The position numbers and the translations under genes were made by a program. Positions 10,063 through 22,283 of a DNA stretch of 64,000 nt are shown here, piece after piece (position 1 is the first letter of the stretch; the number at the start of each line of letters is the position of its first letter). The stretch covers positions 124,001 to 188,000 of the forward strand of contig JADNRV010000023.1 of assembly GCA_015499995.1 (NCBI GenBank). Reading direction: 5' to 3'. The notes under the pieces were generated by a model. That model was not told the origin of the DNA and searched no databases. It saw only the letters and a list, made by a program, of their open reading frames with translations. The stretch comes from Flammula alnicola. Lineage: Eukaryota > Basidiomycota > Agaricomycetes > Agaricales > Strophariaceae.

Positions 10063-12089
10063 ATGAGCTTGGATAAGAATCTTTTCACCCTTCTATTCAC
10101 TCCTCACAAAGACAACCAGAATGTAATCGACCTTGTCGATCCGTCGGGGACTGTGCACTATCGCAAACAAAGAGTCCTGGGACCAGAATACAAAATCGAG
10201 CTTTATGGTGCGTGTCTCCGCATGATTTGCAGGTTATATACTGACCACTTTCTCAGATCCTATGTCTGAGTCTTTACTCGCGAGCGCAACTGCACCATCG
10301 CCCACCAGCAAGGTTAAGACACTGGAGCTATACAACCCTACATCCGTGGTTGAGCTGAAATATACCGGGACTCTTTCTTTTCGATGGTCTTTCAAATGGG
10401 AGGAGTGAGTGATTGTGCGCCTTGCTTCTGCCCCGAAACCTTATATGATGATCAGACACGAATTCGAGTGGAAGCGGGAAGAATGCTTCATGATTCGCAA
10501 ACCTGATCCTCCGGTGATTATCGCTGTGACGAGGGAACCTGCAGGACGTTTGAAGACAACCTCCGTCCAAATTCTAGATTACAATCTCAATCGGTAAACC
10601 TGAAGAAAACATTCCTCATTACGAATACTCATTTACCGATAGGTTTGATATCGACGACCGTAAAGGCTTGGAAATCGTAGTCTTGACTGCGCTGTTAACA
10701 TTCCAGGACGCCAACGAGGCCCACCATACACCAGAACCTTCTGCATCCCCTGGCAATCCATTGACAAGAGTCGCATCCTCGTTCGCCGGAACCTCCGTGC
10801 CCTCCAACGATGATGCACCACCTCTTCCACCTCCAAAGCCTGCACCGAAAACGGGAATAGATAGGATTGCCGAATTACAAGCTATTAAAGGAGAATATAA
10901 CGAGATCATTGTTAATGGGGAAGGGAATATTCAAGATTATGCTGAATATTGCACCAAGCTACTGCAAGTGAGGAGTGCTTGTTCTTCTCTCTCCAATAAA
11001 ACCTGATTGAATCCAAGGACGACGCTATGTTATTTATCACAGTGAAATCGGCTGAGGCAGAGCAGGTTCCTAAAGTGCTTCAGGTTGTCGAAGAGACAAA
11101 GAGGATACGATATAAAGCAGGTACAGTCCTTGTGTTACCTCGCCTCAACACGTTTTCATACCCGTTTGTTCAGGATTGGCTGATGAAGAAGAACTACACC
11201 AGTATGTTCTTTACGACATACAGGAACCAAAGAAGGGCCCGAGACGGATCAACCTCGACGACGAACCAAAGGACAAATATGCCCCTCCGAAGAACCTTAC
11301 AGTCCATTTGAGCAAGATTTCTATGCCTGAATTACAACCAAAGGGACACATGAAAGACAAGTCACCCAAAGACTCTAAAAAGAAGGAAGACAAAAAGGGT
11401 TGGTGGTGAAACGCTGCGTTCAACTCGACCCACTCATTGATCTACATCTATCTCACCTCCCTCATTTTATATATTTTAAACGACTTGTAGCCACGACAGC
11501 GAAACCCGCAAGACCTGCACCACCTGCACCAACACCTTCCAGTACAGCCGCACCTGCAACATCAGCGTTGAAGCCGCCCGTCAACAAATTGACGCGACCA
11601 GGTCGAACCTCATCCCCAAATCCTCCTCGCGTATACCCACATCAAGTCCATCCGACTCAACCGTCTCCTTCGCCTTCTCAACTCAACAACCCAGCAATAT
11701 ATGCCGCACCTCCTCCTCCTCACAAGCGGCACTCTCCCCACCAGACCAACTCGCACAATTCGCGACCCTCAGCCTCAGGAGGACCGCCTTTCCCTCAACC
11801 GACATCTCCAGGTTGGGATGAGCCTTCTTACAGTCCGTATGCACCTTACTCGGGCTCAGCCAATTCTGCTACCTATCCTGCCCCCGCTTCAAACTTTCCT
11901 CCTCCGAATTGGGCGACACAAGCATCGACATCCTCTCAACCTCAAATACACCAACCTCAGCCGATAAACGCTAATCAGACATCCTCTGCGCCAGGGGGAA
12001 CGAAACCCATAAACGCTACAGGACTTGTTCAAGGCGCGTCGACGGTGGTACAGGGTCTTATGGACAAGCTCATGACGCATAGGCGTTGA
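10063..12089 (+). CDS. Conserved unknown protein with proline-rich C terminus
   Basis: Seven exons (10063-10207, 10257-10404, 10456-10593, 10643-10967, 11018-11120, 11174-11398, 11491-12089) join to 1683 nt, 560 aa. The first ~150 residues look like a compact beta-rich domain (patterns such as LELYNPTSVVELKYTG, FKWEEHEFEWKRE, VQILDYNLNRFDIDDRKG). A short linker, a helical stretch and a lysine-rich segment follow, then ~200 residues rich in Pro, Ser, Thr and Gln that should be disordered. An in-frame stop at 11407-11409 would end the protein early if the last intron (11399-11490) were retained. Splicing there has the correct phase, so I extend to 12089. No signal peptide or membrane segment. 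I do not recognise the family; a tubby-like fold for the N-terminal domain is only a guess. Confidence 0.75.
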
Positions 12090-12633
12090 AAACTCGGATT
12101 GTTCTTCTCTTTCTCATTCTGTGGAATTCACTACATGCTGTGTACAGGTTAATTGTAATCTCAACGCTCCCTCCTCCAAGACCGATGGTCACCTTCTTTG
12201 AATCGGTTCTTTTGTAATATTTAACTTAGAGCATGAACAGTACTACACATGTCCCTTGTACCACACACCTTTGGATATGTTTGTAGTGCATCTGTCTGTC
12301 TCGAGTTCAACGCCTTGGTGGCGGTGCAACATGTTTGTCAAACGTGCATGTAGCAAATACTACAATATCACACTGACTGTGACTGACAGTGCCACACTGA
12401 AGATTTATCTGGTTTCCAACTTGTCCTCGCCGTGTTACCCATTTTTTGCGCCATCTCATACTTACTAAGGAAACTGGGCTGGACTTCTAACCCGTCTGCG
12501 TGCGCTCTATTCTAGGACTAAATCTGTGGCGCGAAGGGTTGAAATCTTCTAGAAAAGCGAGGGTGTTTGAAACTTGTCTGTGCCGAAGCCTACAATCTCC
12601 AAATATTCATCTTCGCTCGGGATTTGTGTCAAA
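12090..12633. other. Intergenic, tandem genes
   Basis: About 540 bases between two plus-strand genes. Nothing beyond expected 3' UTR and promoter sequence is seen. Confidence 0.5.
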
Positions 12634-13817
12634 ATGTCTCAATCGACTTTGTCCGAGCTTCGTACAAGGCTATACTTGGATTTCCTGCAATCACTCGCCC
12701 TGGAGGATCCATCCTTCACGGTCAGTGATTGGAGAAATTCTCACCTCAACTGCTGGTTGTAACCTTTTCCTTTAGCAGGATATAATAGAAGAAATCACTC
12801 TGGGTACTATCCTGGCTGAGCCTTCATACCCGAATGATATGAATAATGCTGGGCCCAAGCACAGTGCCACAGATATCAGCCCATCAGAAAGTTGCGAGTC
12901 GAACTATCCGAGAAGACACGGCACTTTTCAGGAAAGCGAGTTACTGGCATTTGGGACATCTCCTCGTCACCATGTAATTCAACTCTCCTTTGCAACCTTT
13001 CTATCTAAATGCTGACATGAATTGGTCGTCGTACATATAGCTCGATCTTTCAATACGACGGAAGCTTGTTCAAGAAGTCCAAGCTACCCTTCATTCGATA
13101 ACAGAATTCTTTTGCGGAGGTTATTGCTCCTCTTTCTCCCGTATTAAAAACGCGCTTCTGATGAACTCTGATACCTTGTAGACCAACTGCTTATCGAAGA
13201 AGACACAGATCTACCATCGACGCTACCCAAAACTATCCAAGCGCAGAAAAATGAAATAGAAGACAAGCGACAAGAGATTAGCTTGGGATCCAGACGCATC
13301 ACGGAATTAATTCTTCAGATTACTCAGGTAAATTCAATTTCGGTTTTTTAAATGAAAGCGAGAGGGTATTAACTTGGGTTAGATGTGCAAGGACCTCGAT
13401 GAACAAATAAAAGAAGCGATTTCTACGACCCTTCCTACGCACGATGCTACGCGCTCAAGTTCGGTTGACCTTCTGGCGGCGACAATCGAGACATCTCTCG
13501 TCAGGCTTTCGCTCACACGAGCGCGTTCTGAGCGAGCTCTGTATAATCACGAGCCTCACAAGAATGCGCACAAGGAAGGAAATAATATGACGAAAGCTAT
13601 CGCAGCCGCCTATTCCGCTCTCAAAAAGGACGAGAAGGAAATGAAGAATGAAGGCAATTCATTAGATCGGAAATTACAGGAATACGAATCCCTATTGCAG
13701 CTAGTGGACGGTGGCAAAGGTGGATACCAACAAATCATCAACGATTGGACGAAGGTGAAGCAAGAGACGGACGAATGCCTAAGGGATCTTAGGCGACTCG
13801 GATGGACCGGAGACTGA
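12634..13817 (+). CDS. Coiled-coil protein, possibly augmin subunit HAUS4-like
   Basis: Five exons (12634-12720, 12776-12973, 13041-13119, 13182-13327, 13383-13817) join to 945 nt, 314 aa. Two thirds of the protein is predicted helix or coiled coil, interrupted by a charged Ser-rich segment. The last ~60 residues (LQEYESLLQLVDGGKGGYQQIINDW..KQETDECLRDL) have the spacing and pattern of the C-terminal coil of HAUS4, the augmin subunit that recruits gamma-tubulin for microtubule branching. The middle segment IRRKLVQEVQATLHSITEFF also fits. This assignment comes from pattern memory only and is tentative; any coiled-coil spindle or kinetochore protein is an alternative. Exon 2 has a TAGCAG tandem acceptor that allows inclusion or loss of one glutamine. 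Confidence 0.7.
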
Positions 13818-14797
13818 TTATAACCGTAACTGGTCGTTAGCAAGGAAGGCACTGAAGAGAAAGGTTCTCCTGCTGAGATAACCAGTGATCCTTGGAAGGG
13901 TTCTGGTGTTAACTTTTCTTGGGAAGATGCGTAGCCGTCGTTCGCTACCGTTTCCCGACCTCCCCATCTAGGCGATTTTTCACTCCAACTTTACTGGCAA
14001 GAGAAGGCTCAATCACCGCTAATCTGCACCAAGAAGGCTTCTGCGCCCATGATCAATACAAGTTATGATTAAAGTTGCATGATAGTCGATTTGTATACAT
14101 AGAAGCTATTTTCATTCTACACAATTCACACCGTTGACTCGGTTGTTTCTAGGGCTTCGAACTCCCTTTGCACGAGTATTGTATTTGGATTAGGATATCC
14201 GGCGTTGTGGCATATGATAGGGCACACTGGTACTTTGTAGTGACTTGCTAAATAAATCTCGCATAACCTCTGAACGGTACGGTAGACGAGAGTAACGCGA
14301 ATAATGGACCACCGAGATATCATGACATTAGGCAGGGGTTGCCAGTAAACATCAGGAACACCTCACTCCGGTTGGTGTCAATGTAGATGCCCTTAGAATT
14401 CGAAGCCCGTGATACACCCGCTCATGCAGTTGGTGAACATGTACTAGTAGTAACACGGCACCTATTCCAAAGATCCGCTACAGTAGCTGTCATCCAGCGC
14501 TGATTGGCCGTCCGCGACTTGATAGCTTGCCACCAAGTTGAATTCGTCAATTTGTGCGGCGTACCTGTGCTAGATTTATAATTTATTCAGCTCAAGGAAG
14601 CAAATGAGAGAAACCACGTATATTAATCGACAGTGGAGAAAGGAGTCCTCGGGGCTGGAAATCAGTCCACGTGCATTAGTCCAATCGAGCGTTGAGAACG
14701 TTGAGATGTTATAAATTTCTCCTTTGGCATATTCCCAATGAGAACCCGGTAGAATCGCGCCTTCGGGGTAGGCCAACCATGACACAACGAGCCTTGC

Positions 14798-15004
14798 CAG
14801 GAACAAGGTGGTACCAAGGCGGGCCCGTTCCCCTCTGTCACAGCTTTCAAGTTTTCAGCGCGCAACCTCCAGAGCCCAGCCTTGCTTGGGTTACCATGCC
14901 ATTGACAGGAACAGGGTGGTACCAAGGCGAGCCCACCTGCTTTCAGTCACAGACCCCAAGCGCTTCAAAGATTTCGACATTCAACCTCCAGAGTCCAGCC
15001 TTGT
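14798..15004. repeat. Short tandem duplication (~110-120 bp unit)
   Basis: CAGGAACAAGGTGGTACCAA at 14798 recurs with one change at 14906. CAACCTCCAGAG at 14863 recurs at 14982, followed by a near-identical CCAGCCTTG. The offsets of 108 and 119 imply a small indel between copies. Confidence 0.7.
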
Positions 15005-18000
15005 CAATGCTGCAATGACCATGTCAGGAGAGACGGCATTTGGTGCCTGGCAGGCGGGGCTTATTGCTGTCGTCATTGGAATCGTTAGGGATTGAAGTCA
15101 TATGGTATATGGTGACAAGAGACCAACTTCCACCTGTTGGCTTTAGCACATGTACAGGTGAAGTAACCGGACCCCGCGTGTTACCAAACACTAGGCATTA
15201 ACAAGTATTCAATCGAATTCAAAGCGTTTAAGGTTTCGATAAGATAGCCGGAGCGTGTTCCAGTGGCCAGAGCATCCACTTGAACTAGAAGGGTCAAACC
15301 TAGATTATTTCATGGCACCAGACACTGTTTAATTTGGGTGGTCAACGAGATGTCAGCAACCATTTGGCTGTCAAGGCACCAAAAATCGACCCATGCAGGC
15401 AGGATGTCGAAGGGGTTCCCTCCTAAGATAGATACGGCTCCGTTCTAATGCCTCCAAGCTCAGTGAATTCGAACATGCTATCTCCAGTACCGACGTTTCT
15501 CGAAGGCGGCGAGCAACTGCCACCCGACTGCCGTGTTACGAGGACAAAACTTCCGACTGGCTATTCAATTCCGTCATGCTATAGCGGTCAAGGACACGGA
15601 GAGCTTAGTGATTTTTGAACCGCAGAGGGGGGGATGAGTGGCGGAAATGATGTGCCCATTCAAGTTCCGTTGCCTAAAATTCTTGACAAAGCCGTTCGAC
15701 ATGCTGTCACCGGTACTTCTGGTGGCGTGGCACCAGCAAGACCTAGCTTAAAACTTCTTCAGCTTCAAGCTCTAGTTCCAGGAAGAAGAAAATAGGAAGG
15801 CAGATAGAGCATCCAGAAGTCAACGGACCAGGATGAATGGTGGTATCAGATTCAAGTTGCAGAGCCATTGAAAATGTCGGCAGATCCACCGTAATCCTGG
15901 TGGTTGTAACTTGATGCAGAGGTATTCACGTATTTTGGTACTCCGTTGGCCTCGGATTGCTGGATCCAGAGACGACAGAGATGATAGATCGGTGAGGCCA
16001 AGTGATCGTTAGCTATTCTAAGCCAAAGCCTGAGCAAACACTGATTCGGTGTTGATAATCACGGCGTCCGATTGGACCCCCTTATGGTCAATTCGTCGTC
16101 ATCGCATATTGTACCGCTGCAGCTTTTGCAGTGTTGTCGCCATCGATATGCTAGCTCTTTGCAATCTATCAGTACCGGAAGGGGAAACCGTAGCATCCAA
16201 CAAAAAGATATACCATTCGCCGAATGGAACAAAAATTCGGTGTTGTGATCGAACACGCGACTAAGTATGGCCAAATCGGGTCCTACGCCCGAATCGGACC
16301 TCGCATACGCATCAATGATTGTACACATGACCAGCGCGTAACGCTCGCCTGCGAGTGCTTGCGTCGTCGGTGCAAAATCCGCTATGGCGAACAATGGCAT
16401 CCAACAACGGAAGTTTCTTTTCGCTTGTGTGTTGTGAGTTCGATCTGACAATTTGTACAGATCGAATCTACTCCCGGGAGCTCTACATACATAGTGACAT
16501 ACTGATTCAGAGAACTCTGCGTTGTGAGGGAACCAACTGATGTTAGAATTTGAGAGGGTTAAATAGACGGAGAGTTATATTTATGGACCCGTTCAACCCG
16601 AATTCAACCCAAAAAAGAGGCAACTTTGTGTTAGTTTGCGTACTGCGCCACATACGCGATGCGATTGATTGTGCCCTGCAATTGAAGTGGTGAGCTGGAG
16701 CGGGTCTTAAATTGTGCCGCGCTCTAGCCAGCCCCGGGCCCCTCTCCAATGGGTGAGAGGTAATTTGGATCTAAATGCCAATTAACAGAGATGGCGTCAA
16801 CGGTGACTTTAACTGACATCGTGTTTTGAGAGACAGTACTTGTAAGTATGGCCTGAATATTGAATTCTGACACAACTATAAGCTGTGGATGCTGCACATG
16901 ATATCGAGTGAAGTAAGTTAACATAAGATCGTTGGACTATGCATCAACGGAGAGGTACTGTGAATTGGCGTAACGTGGGTGTGGGTAACTTGGACGTCCG
17001 AGTCGTGCAACCAAAAGTTACTTTACATTGTGGACACATATACTATAGTATGTAATTCGTCGCGTTTTCTCATCCTTAAGAACTGACTCTCTTTTATAAA
17101 TTTCCACTGTCCTCTCGACGTGACTCGACTCAATACCGGAGTATTTACGTATTCAACATGTTCATTTACACAGTACGTCCTCCTTAACATCATAAAGGAG
17201 GCGCCACCAGGGTAGGATCCAGTGGATTGGCATTATACTCATTACATAGTACAGAGGGAATGCCGAGGACCCTCAGCTTTGTGTTGATGGATACGTACTT
17301 GTCTATGTCAGTGTGGCGCACTATCTTGACAAAGGGGAAATTGGCACTGGCAGCAGGTTCCGACTACTGCAAAAGTTTAGAAAATCGAAAGCGCGATGCT
17401 GAGATGGAAGACAAAACCTGAAGCCAGCTCCTCATAGACCACAGGTCCACAGCGGGCATTGAAGCTTGAAGTTTCATGTGTAACCGTTGCCTATAACCTC
17501 AACCAGCTGTTCGGAGAATAGACGGAGAGAGGAAGCCCTTGCACATCCAACACTCGCCCTGCACCATGGTCAGCACAGGTGACATCGCGGAGACTTCCAA
17601 TATGGTTGACAATACGTAACCTTCCCAGCTCTTAGCGTGAGTCATGGAAAGAAAGAGACTGAGATTTGCATTCTTAATCTCATCTGATAGAACACGTGTG
17701 TACCACGTCCGAAAAGAGAGGTGTGTCCGCTTGAACTCGGCAAGATGCAAAAGTGGACGCGTGAAACGCGCTGCTTGCTCGGACGCGCCAACGATTATTA
17801 CCAGAATTCTTGAGCGCCTATGTGACCTACTTAACGTTCCGCACTGCGCAGTGTGAGGCGCCTATAACGAAGGGCCCTCGCTACCTGAGTGGAGCTCCAG
17901 AAAGTTAAATTATTCAACCCCGCGACGCGCGTTGATACCTAAACTCTGTCCCAGCCCACACCCATGTAAGGTTAGCGCGCACCCGTGGCCGAATAATGCT

Positions 18001-20964
18001 TATTGTAAACTTGGATCCGTACGCTTCCGTGCGTGTCCTGGAGACCGGATATGAGTTGATGGAATTAAACGTCGCTGTAACGGCTGGATTTGGACTAGCC
18101 ATAAGTTATACAACTCACCGGCACCCCTTACTTAGGGTTCCGTGTAGCCCAGGATGCAGGGGTGGTACTCAATAGCACAGCATTTGAAACTCATCCAGGT
18201 CCGGGGACGCTGAGAGCATCGAGCGCAGCATACCAAATTAGGATACCGCGCCCGCCCACCTCCAGAGCGGGATGAGTCATGATGCGAATTGTATGCAGTG
18301 AGAGTGTCTGTAAGTTTACGTTGAATCACCCATTGAGGTTTATTACAAAAGGTGGTTGTGCCCGCTCACCAATTAAAATGATATGTACTGTACATGTACA
18401 TCGTATTAGTGACCGTCGCCGCGTCGACTTGGGCTCGCCGCTCGATCCGTTTCCGAGGACCCTGCAATTTAAATGGATCACAATTATCGCAGTTGCGGGT
18501 GCGGACTCAGGGGCACAGGTTTCATCTGAGACTGCGACACAGTGGAGAAGACAAACGTGCCAAAGCCTCAGTATGCTGAGTATGCAGAGAGTAAAAGGGC
18601 ACAGTTACATACCTAGGCTACAGAGCGATAAGGACCCGGAGAGATAAGGACGGCTGATAAGGACCCGGATAAAGCTGTGAAAAATCCGAGCGCTCTACTC
18701 CGGAGCCCCGCACAATGGCGGGCTTCAAGCTTTGGTGTTCCGAGCAGTGCATATACTGTAGCTTGGATGTTTCAGTTTGAACGCCGAGTCTCAAAGGTGG
18801 AATATGTAAATCGAGTCGTCAGGGCATACGGCAAGCGCGATCATGGATTTGAGCTGACAAGACCCGGCCAGATGCTAGCGAGGAGAAAGTGTATGGTATA
18901 CTCACAGGGTTAATTGCGGCCAACTGTAGCCCTCCAAATCCAGTACGCAACCAGAGCTGTCTGCGAAAGCTCGAACTGCATCGCCGAAGGCGAGCGTTCG
19001 CTTCACCACTCTATGTATAGCTCGCTGGTTTCTTGCAGTAGAGAATCACCCGACCTCGACAGAACCCCGACGAGTCCGATCTCATTAAGTAGACGCTAGA
19101 TTCACGAGCACAGGTGATGCCGCATCCGCAACAGGCAATAAGTAGAAGTGCGCTGAAAGATAAGATCCTATGCATGTGCATGCGCAATCTGCCCCGAACG
19201 AGCTTAAGTAGCAGTGGAAGATCCTCCGAGAGTCCCGAGATTGTACACAAGGCAAGGAAAGAAGCGACTACTACCGAAGACGAGTCCACGACGACGCCGA
19301 CGTCTCCAAGTGTCCAAGATTGGTAAAAGGAAGGCGGGAGTCTGCCTCATGTTCGTCCGTGCAACAAGCGCGAGATCTGGGCAAGCTGCTCTAGCGGTGG
19401 ATGGTAGTGGTAACTGGTAAAGCGTTAACGCGTTAACAGCTACGAGCGCTTTGCTTGATCACGGCCGAAAACCACAAAGTCTAAAAATAGATTTCGGTGG
19501 AGGAGTCCACTGACTTTTTTTATACATCACAGTAAAGTTATTTAACGTTCAAACTAAACCTTATTTTCTGGCTACGGGTAAAGAGTCGACTCTGAACGAG
19601 AGGGTGTCCACAAATTTTACGACATCCCGACCAAGGCTGCTGAGTAAAGAGGTTTCGAGTCCCCGGGCACTAGCCCGACCATGGCCACTCTGATTAAGCA
19701 CCTAAGGCGTTGGACGAGCGCAAGCCCTTTGGATTAATGCGATTAATGCAAGAAGGACTCGTAGATTCTCCAGATTCCTACACTAGATTCATGCAGATTT
19801 CAAAGGGTGAAAAAACTCGAGACATCGAGGATCCCCGAAATTTAAGGACTTCGAACTTGGGGCAATTACACTTTTTTTTCAGCAGCAGCAATTAATATGA
19901 GCAGAAGACTCGACTTGAAGGGAGAAGATTCGGACTCTCCTCGAGCCTCCTCTCCTCGTGTATTACCGGGCGACAAGCTCCAGATCTACGCAGATTGTTT
20001 ATGGACGGGGAGCAGATCCAACTTTCGTAGCGTTGGTAAGTAATTATTGCATCTGCTCGCTCCTCGTGAAAGAAGCAGCGACTCGGATTGACAGACGGTG
20101 ACGTTTTCTGCGGGTACGTCGAATTTCGAAGTCAGGCCGGTGGCCGATATATTCAAAATATCGATGACGCAAGTTGAAAGGCATCGAAGGGCGAGGATGT
20201 GGTCGTCGGTTTGTCCAGTGTGTCCAGTATACATCCACTGGGCATACGTAGAGCACGACACGGCCTTAGCGTATGGAGTTGGATTCAAGGTCCAGCTCGC
20301 TCGGCGTGCGTCGCATCATTTAAATCACGGTGATCACAGTGCAACTCACCCATGGTACTATAGTACCGTTTGTGTGCGCTCGAGCATGGCGTCGACGTGC
20401 CGCATCCCGGGACGCGTTATCTATATAGCAGATGGGCGCTGAGCGCTGAGCCGGTAAGCTAGCCGCATCCTGCTTGAATAATTATAGGAGTAGTAAATCA
20501 ACTGGAAGGAGGTTGAGTTTTCCAGGAAATACAAGAGCCCCGGTTTATCGAGACTTCCCATCGCGTTTCAGAATACGCCGACGCAAAAAACAACGCAAAA
20601 AAAAGAAACAAACAAAAAACACGCGCGGCGCATGTGCGCAACGTGACGATGCCTCGAGGCAAGAGCTCTGAATCCACCAGCACGACCGGTCACCGAGACC
20701 ATTTCAAATTCCTCCAGTTGTGGGGTACGAGTTGACGCGTTGTCGCGTTGACACCCATCCACGTCGCACGTAACGTCCAACTTGCTCTATGGGCGCGCCG
20801 TGCCGTGCGTGTGCCAATGTTTCACCAACTTATCATCAAGGCCGCAGCGTGCCAGCGTGCCAGCGTGGGTACCGGTATTCAAATTATTCAAAGCTCAAGT
20901 TGAATTAATGAACAGAATACATATTGTTGCATTGTGGTTATTTTTGGTATCGGGACACACAGAG

Positions 20965-21126
20965 TCTCGAACTCCTTAAAGGAATTTCGAAGTTGAAACA
21001 ACGTTAACTGAGGAAGCAAGGGCGGAATCGATCCAGGAGTTGTGGGCGCCTTGCGGCTTTTGCAATCGCGCGCTAGCACCTCCTTAAAGGAATCATCTAC
21101 GGTTGGCGAGCAGGGTCAGGTCTGTT
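20965..21126. repeat. Dispersed repeat, copy 1
   Basis: The block from ACTCCTTAAAGGAATTTCGA (20971) through the GGAGTTGTGGGCGCCTTG stretch to GCTAGCACC is repeated with ~85-90% similarity in direct orientation at 26293-26402. The final 28 bases (21099-21126) recur as a perfect inverted copy at 26079-26106. Confidence 0.75.
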
Positions 21127-22054
21127 CGAAGCCTGTATCCGTCAACTTTTGACAGGAGCGCGGGGTCCTCGTCACCGCTTCCCAAGCATTCCTGTAATGT
21201 GACACAGTTTACAAGCCTTAGAGCTTAAGCCTTAGACCTTGAGTGTTGCAGACTCGCGCCACTGTGTGTCAATGTAGCCGCGCGTAGCGTATCCAGCCAG
21301 ATTTACTGGAATTGAATAATTTATTTTATCTATATGTCCTAGCGTTGTAGCCTATGCGCCCCAATAGCTGTGAGATCACCCGGGCGAGTCTTCTTCTCAA
21401 TCTGTGTTAATTCAAAGTGCGATGCAAGTGCTGTGCACGTCTTCACAGACAAGCTCAGTCACGGTCGGCCAGGTTATTTTATTTATTACACCTTGATTAC
21501 ACCACAATGCGAGTATCTTTGGACTAACTTTTTTGCGCTATTATTTGAATTTGTACTACCCATCTACATGGATGCTCGACACATCAGAGTATCACTGGCA
21601 TGCTGTACTGTAAGATATTGAATAAGTGCGTTCAGTCTGTAACAGAAATTGGGCACACCAAGGTGCTTAAGCTATGGTTTTGCATGGAAAATCTATGGTG
21701 TAGGAGGCTGAACAGACTCAGCTACGGGTTGTAGGGGCTCGGGACGCATCAATAGCAGGCCATTCGATGTCGCGTCGAAGGCAAGACAAGGATATGGTCT
21801 TGTGGTGAGTTCGCATGAGATGCACAGCCTCTAACACTATCTAATCAAATCTAGCCGACGTTCCTGCTGGATGGGACGCGACTACAGCAATCCATCATGA
21901 CCTGCACTTGCCGGAAAAACATGTTCATCTGCTACTTAAGTTCGTTGGTAACATATATAATACAGGGAATTTATTATTCATAGTGGAATACGGGTAATGA
22001 AGGTCACAACCTTCAGAAGTGTGGACCCCAGAGATAAAAATACACCATCCGAAG

Positions 22055-22066
22055 CAGTGTTGGACA
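22055..22066 (+). repeat. hAT left terminal inverted repeat
   Basis: CAGTGTTGGACA, identical to the reverse complement of the right end. Immediately outside is the target duplication. Confidence 0.93.
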
Positions 22067-22109
22067 AGTCAATGACTAGTCAATAAAGTCGGTCATAGTC
22101 AGCAAAAGT

Positions 22110-22140
22110 CAAGTCATTGGTCAATTTGACCAATGACTTG
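22110..22140. repeat. 31-bp palindrome in hAT left subterminal region
   Basis: Two 15-base arms (CAAGTCATTGGTCAA and its exact reverse complement) around a single T. It probably serves as a transposase binding site or forms a hairpin in single-stranded DNA. Confidence 0.85.
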
Positions 22141-22283
22141 ACCGAAAACGCTGATGGCCATCAATAATTCCCAAAATAGAATATGAATCATTCACACGAC
22201 TTATCGCAAGTCATCGTGTATGTAGATCAGTCCAAAAAAGCAGTTACAAAACGTAGATTATTCCATCGAATACAAAGATATTG

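Larger units (their letters stand above)
13818..22046. other. 8.2-kb gene-poor region
   Basis: No coding region can be supported across this stretch. ORFs are short (up to about 130 codons), overlap on both strands and carry no family motif. Stop codons are dense in all frames, with no poly-A tail, reverse transcriptase, integrase or helicase motif. Local structure includes a ~110-120-bp tandem repeat (14798-15004), an A-rich tract (20584-20625) and a copy of a dispersed repeat (20965-21126). It is most likely old, decayed repeat DNA, but I cannot name an element. Confidence 0.6.

Noticed and set aside
13818..22046. CRISPR-like or regularly spaced repeat array
   Set aside because: No regularly spaced repeats were found, and the genome is eukaryotic; only a two-copy ~110-120-bp repeat is present.
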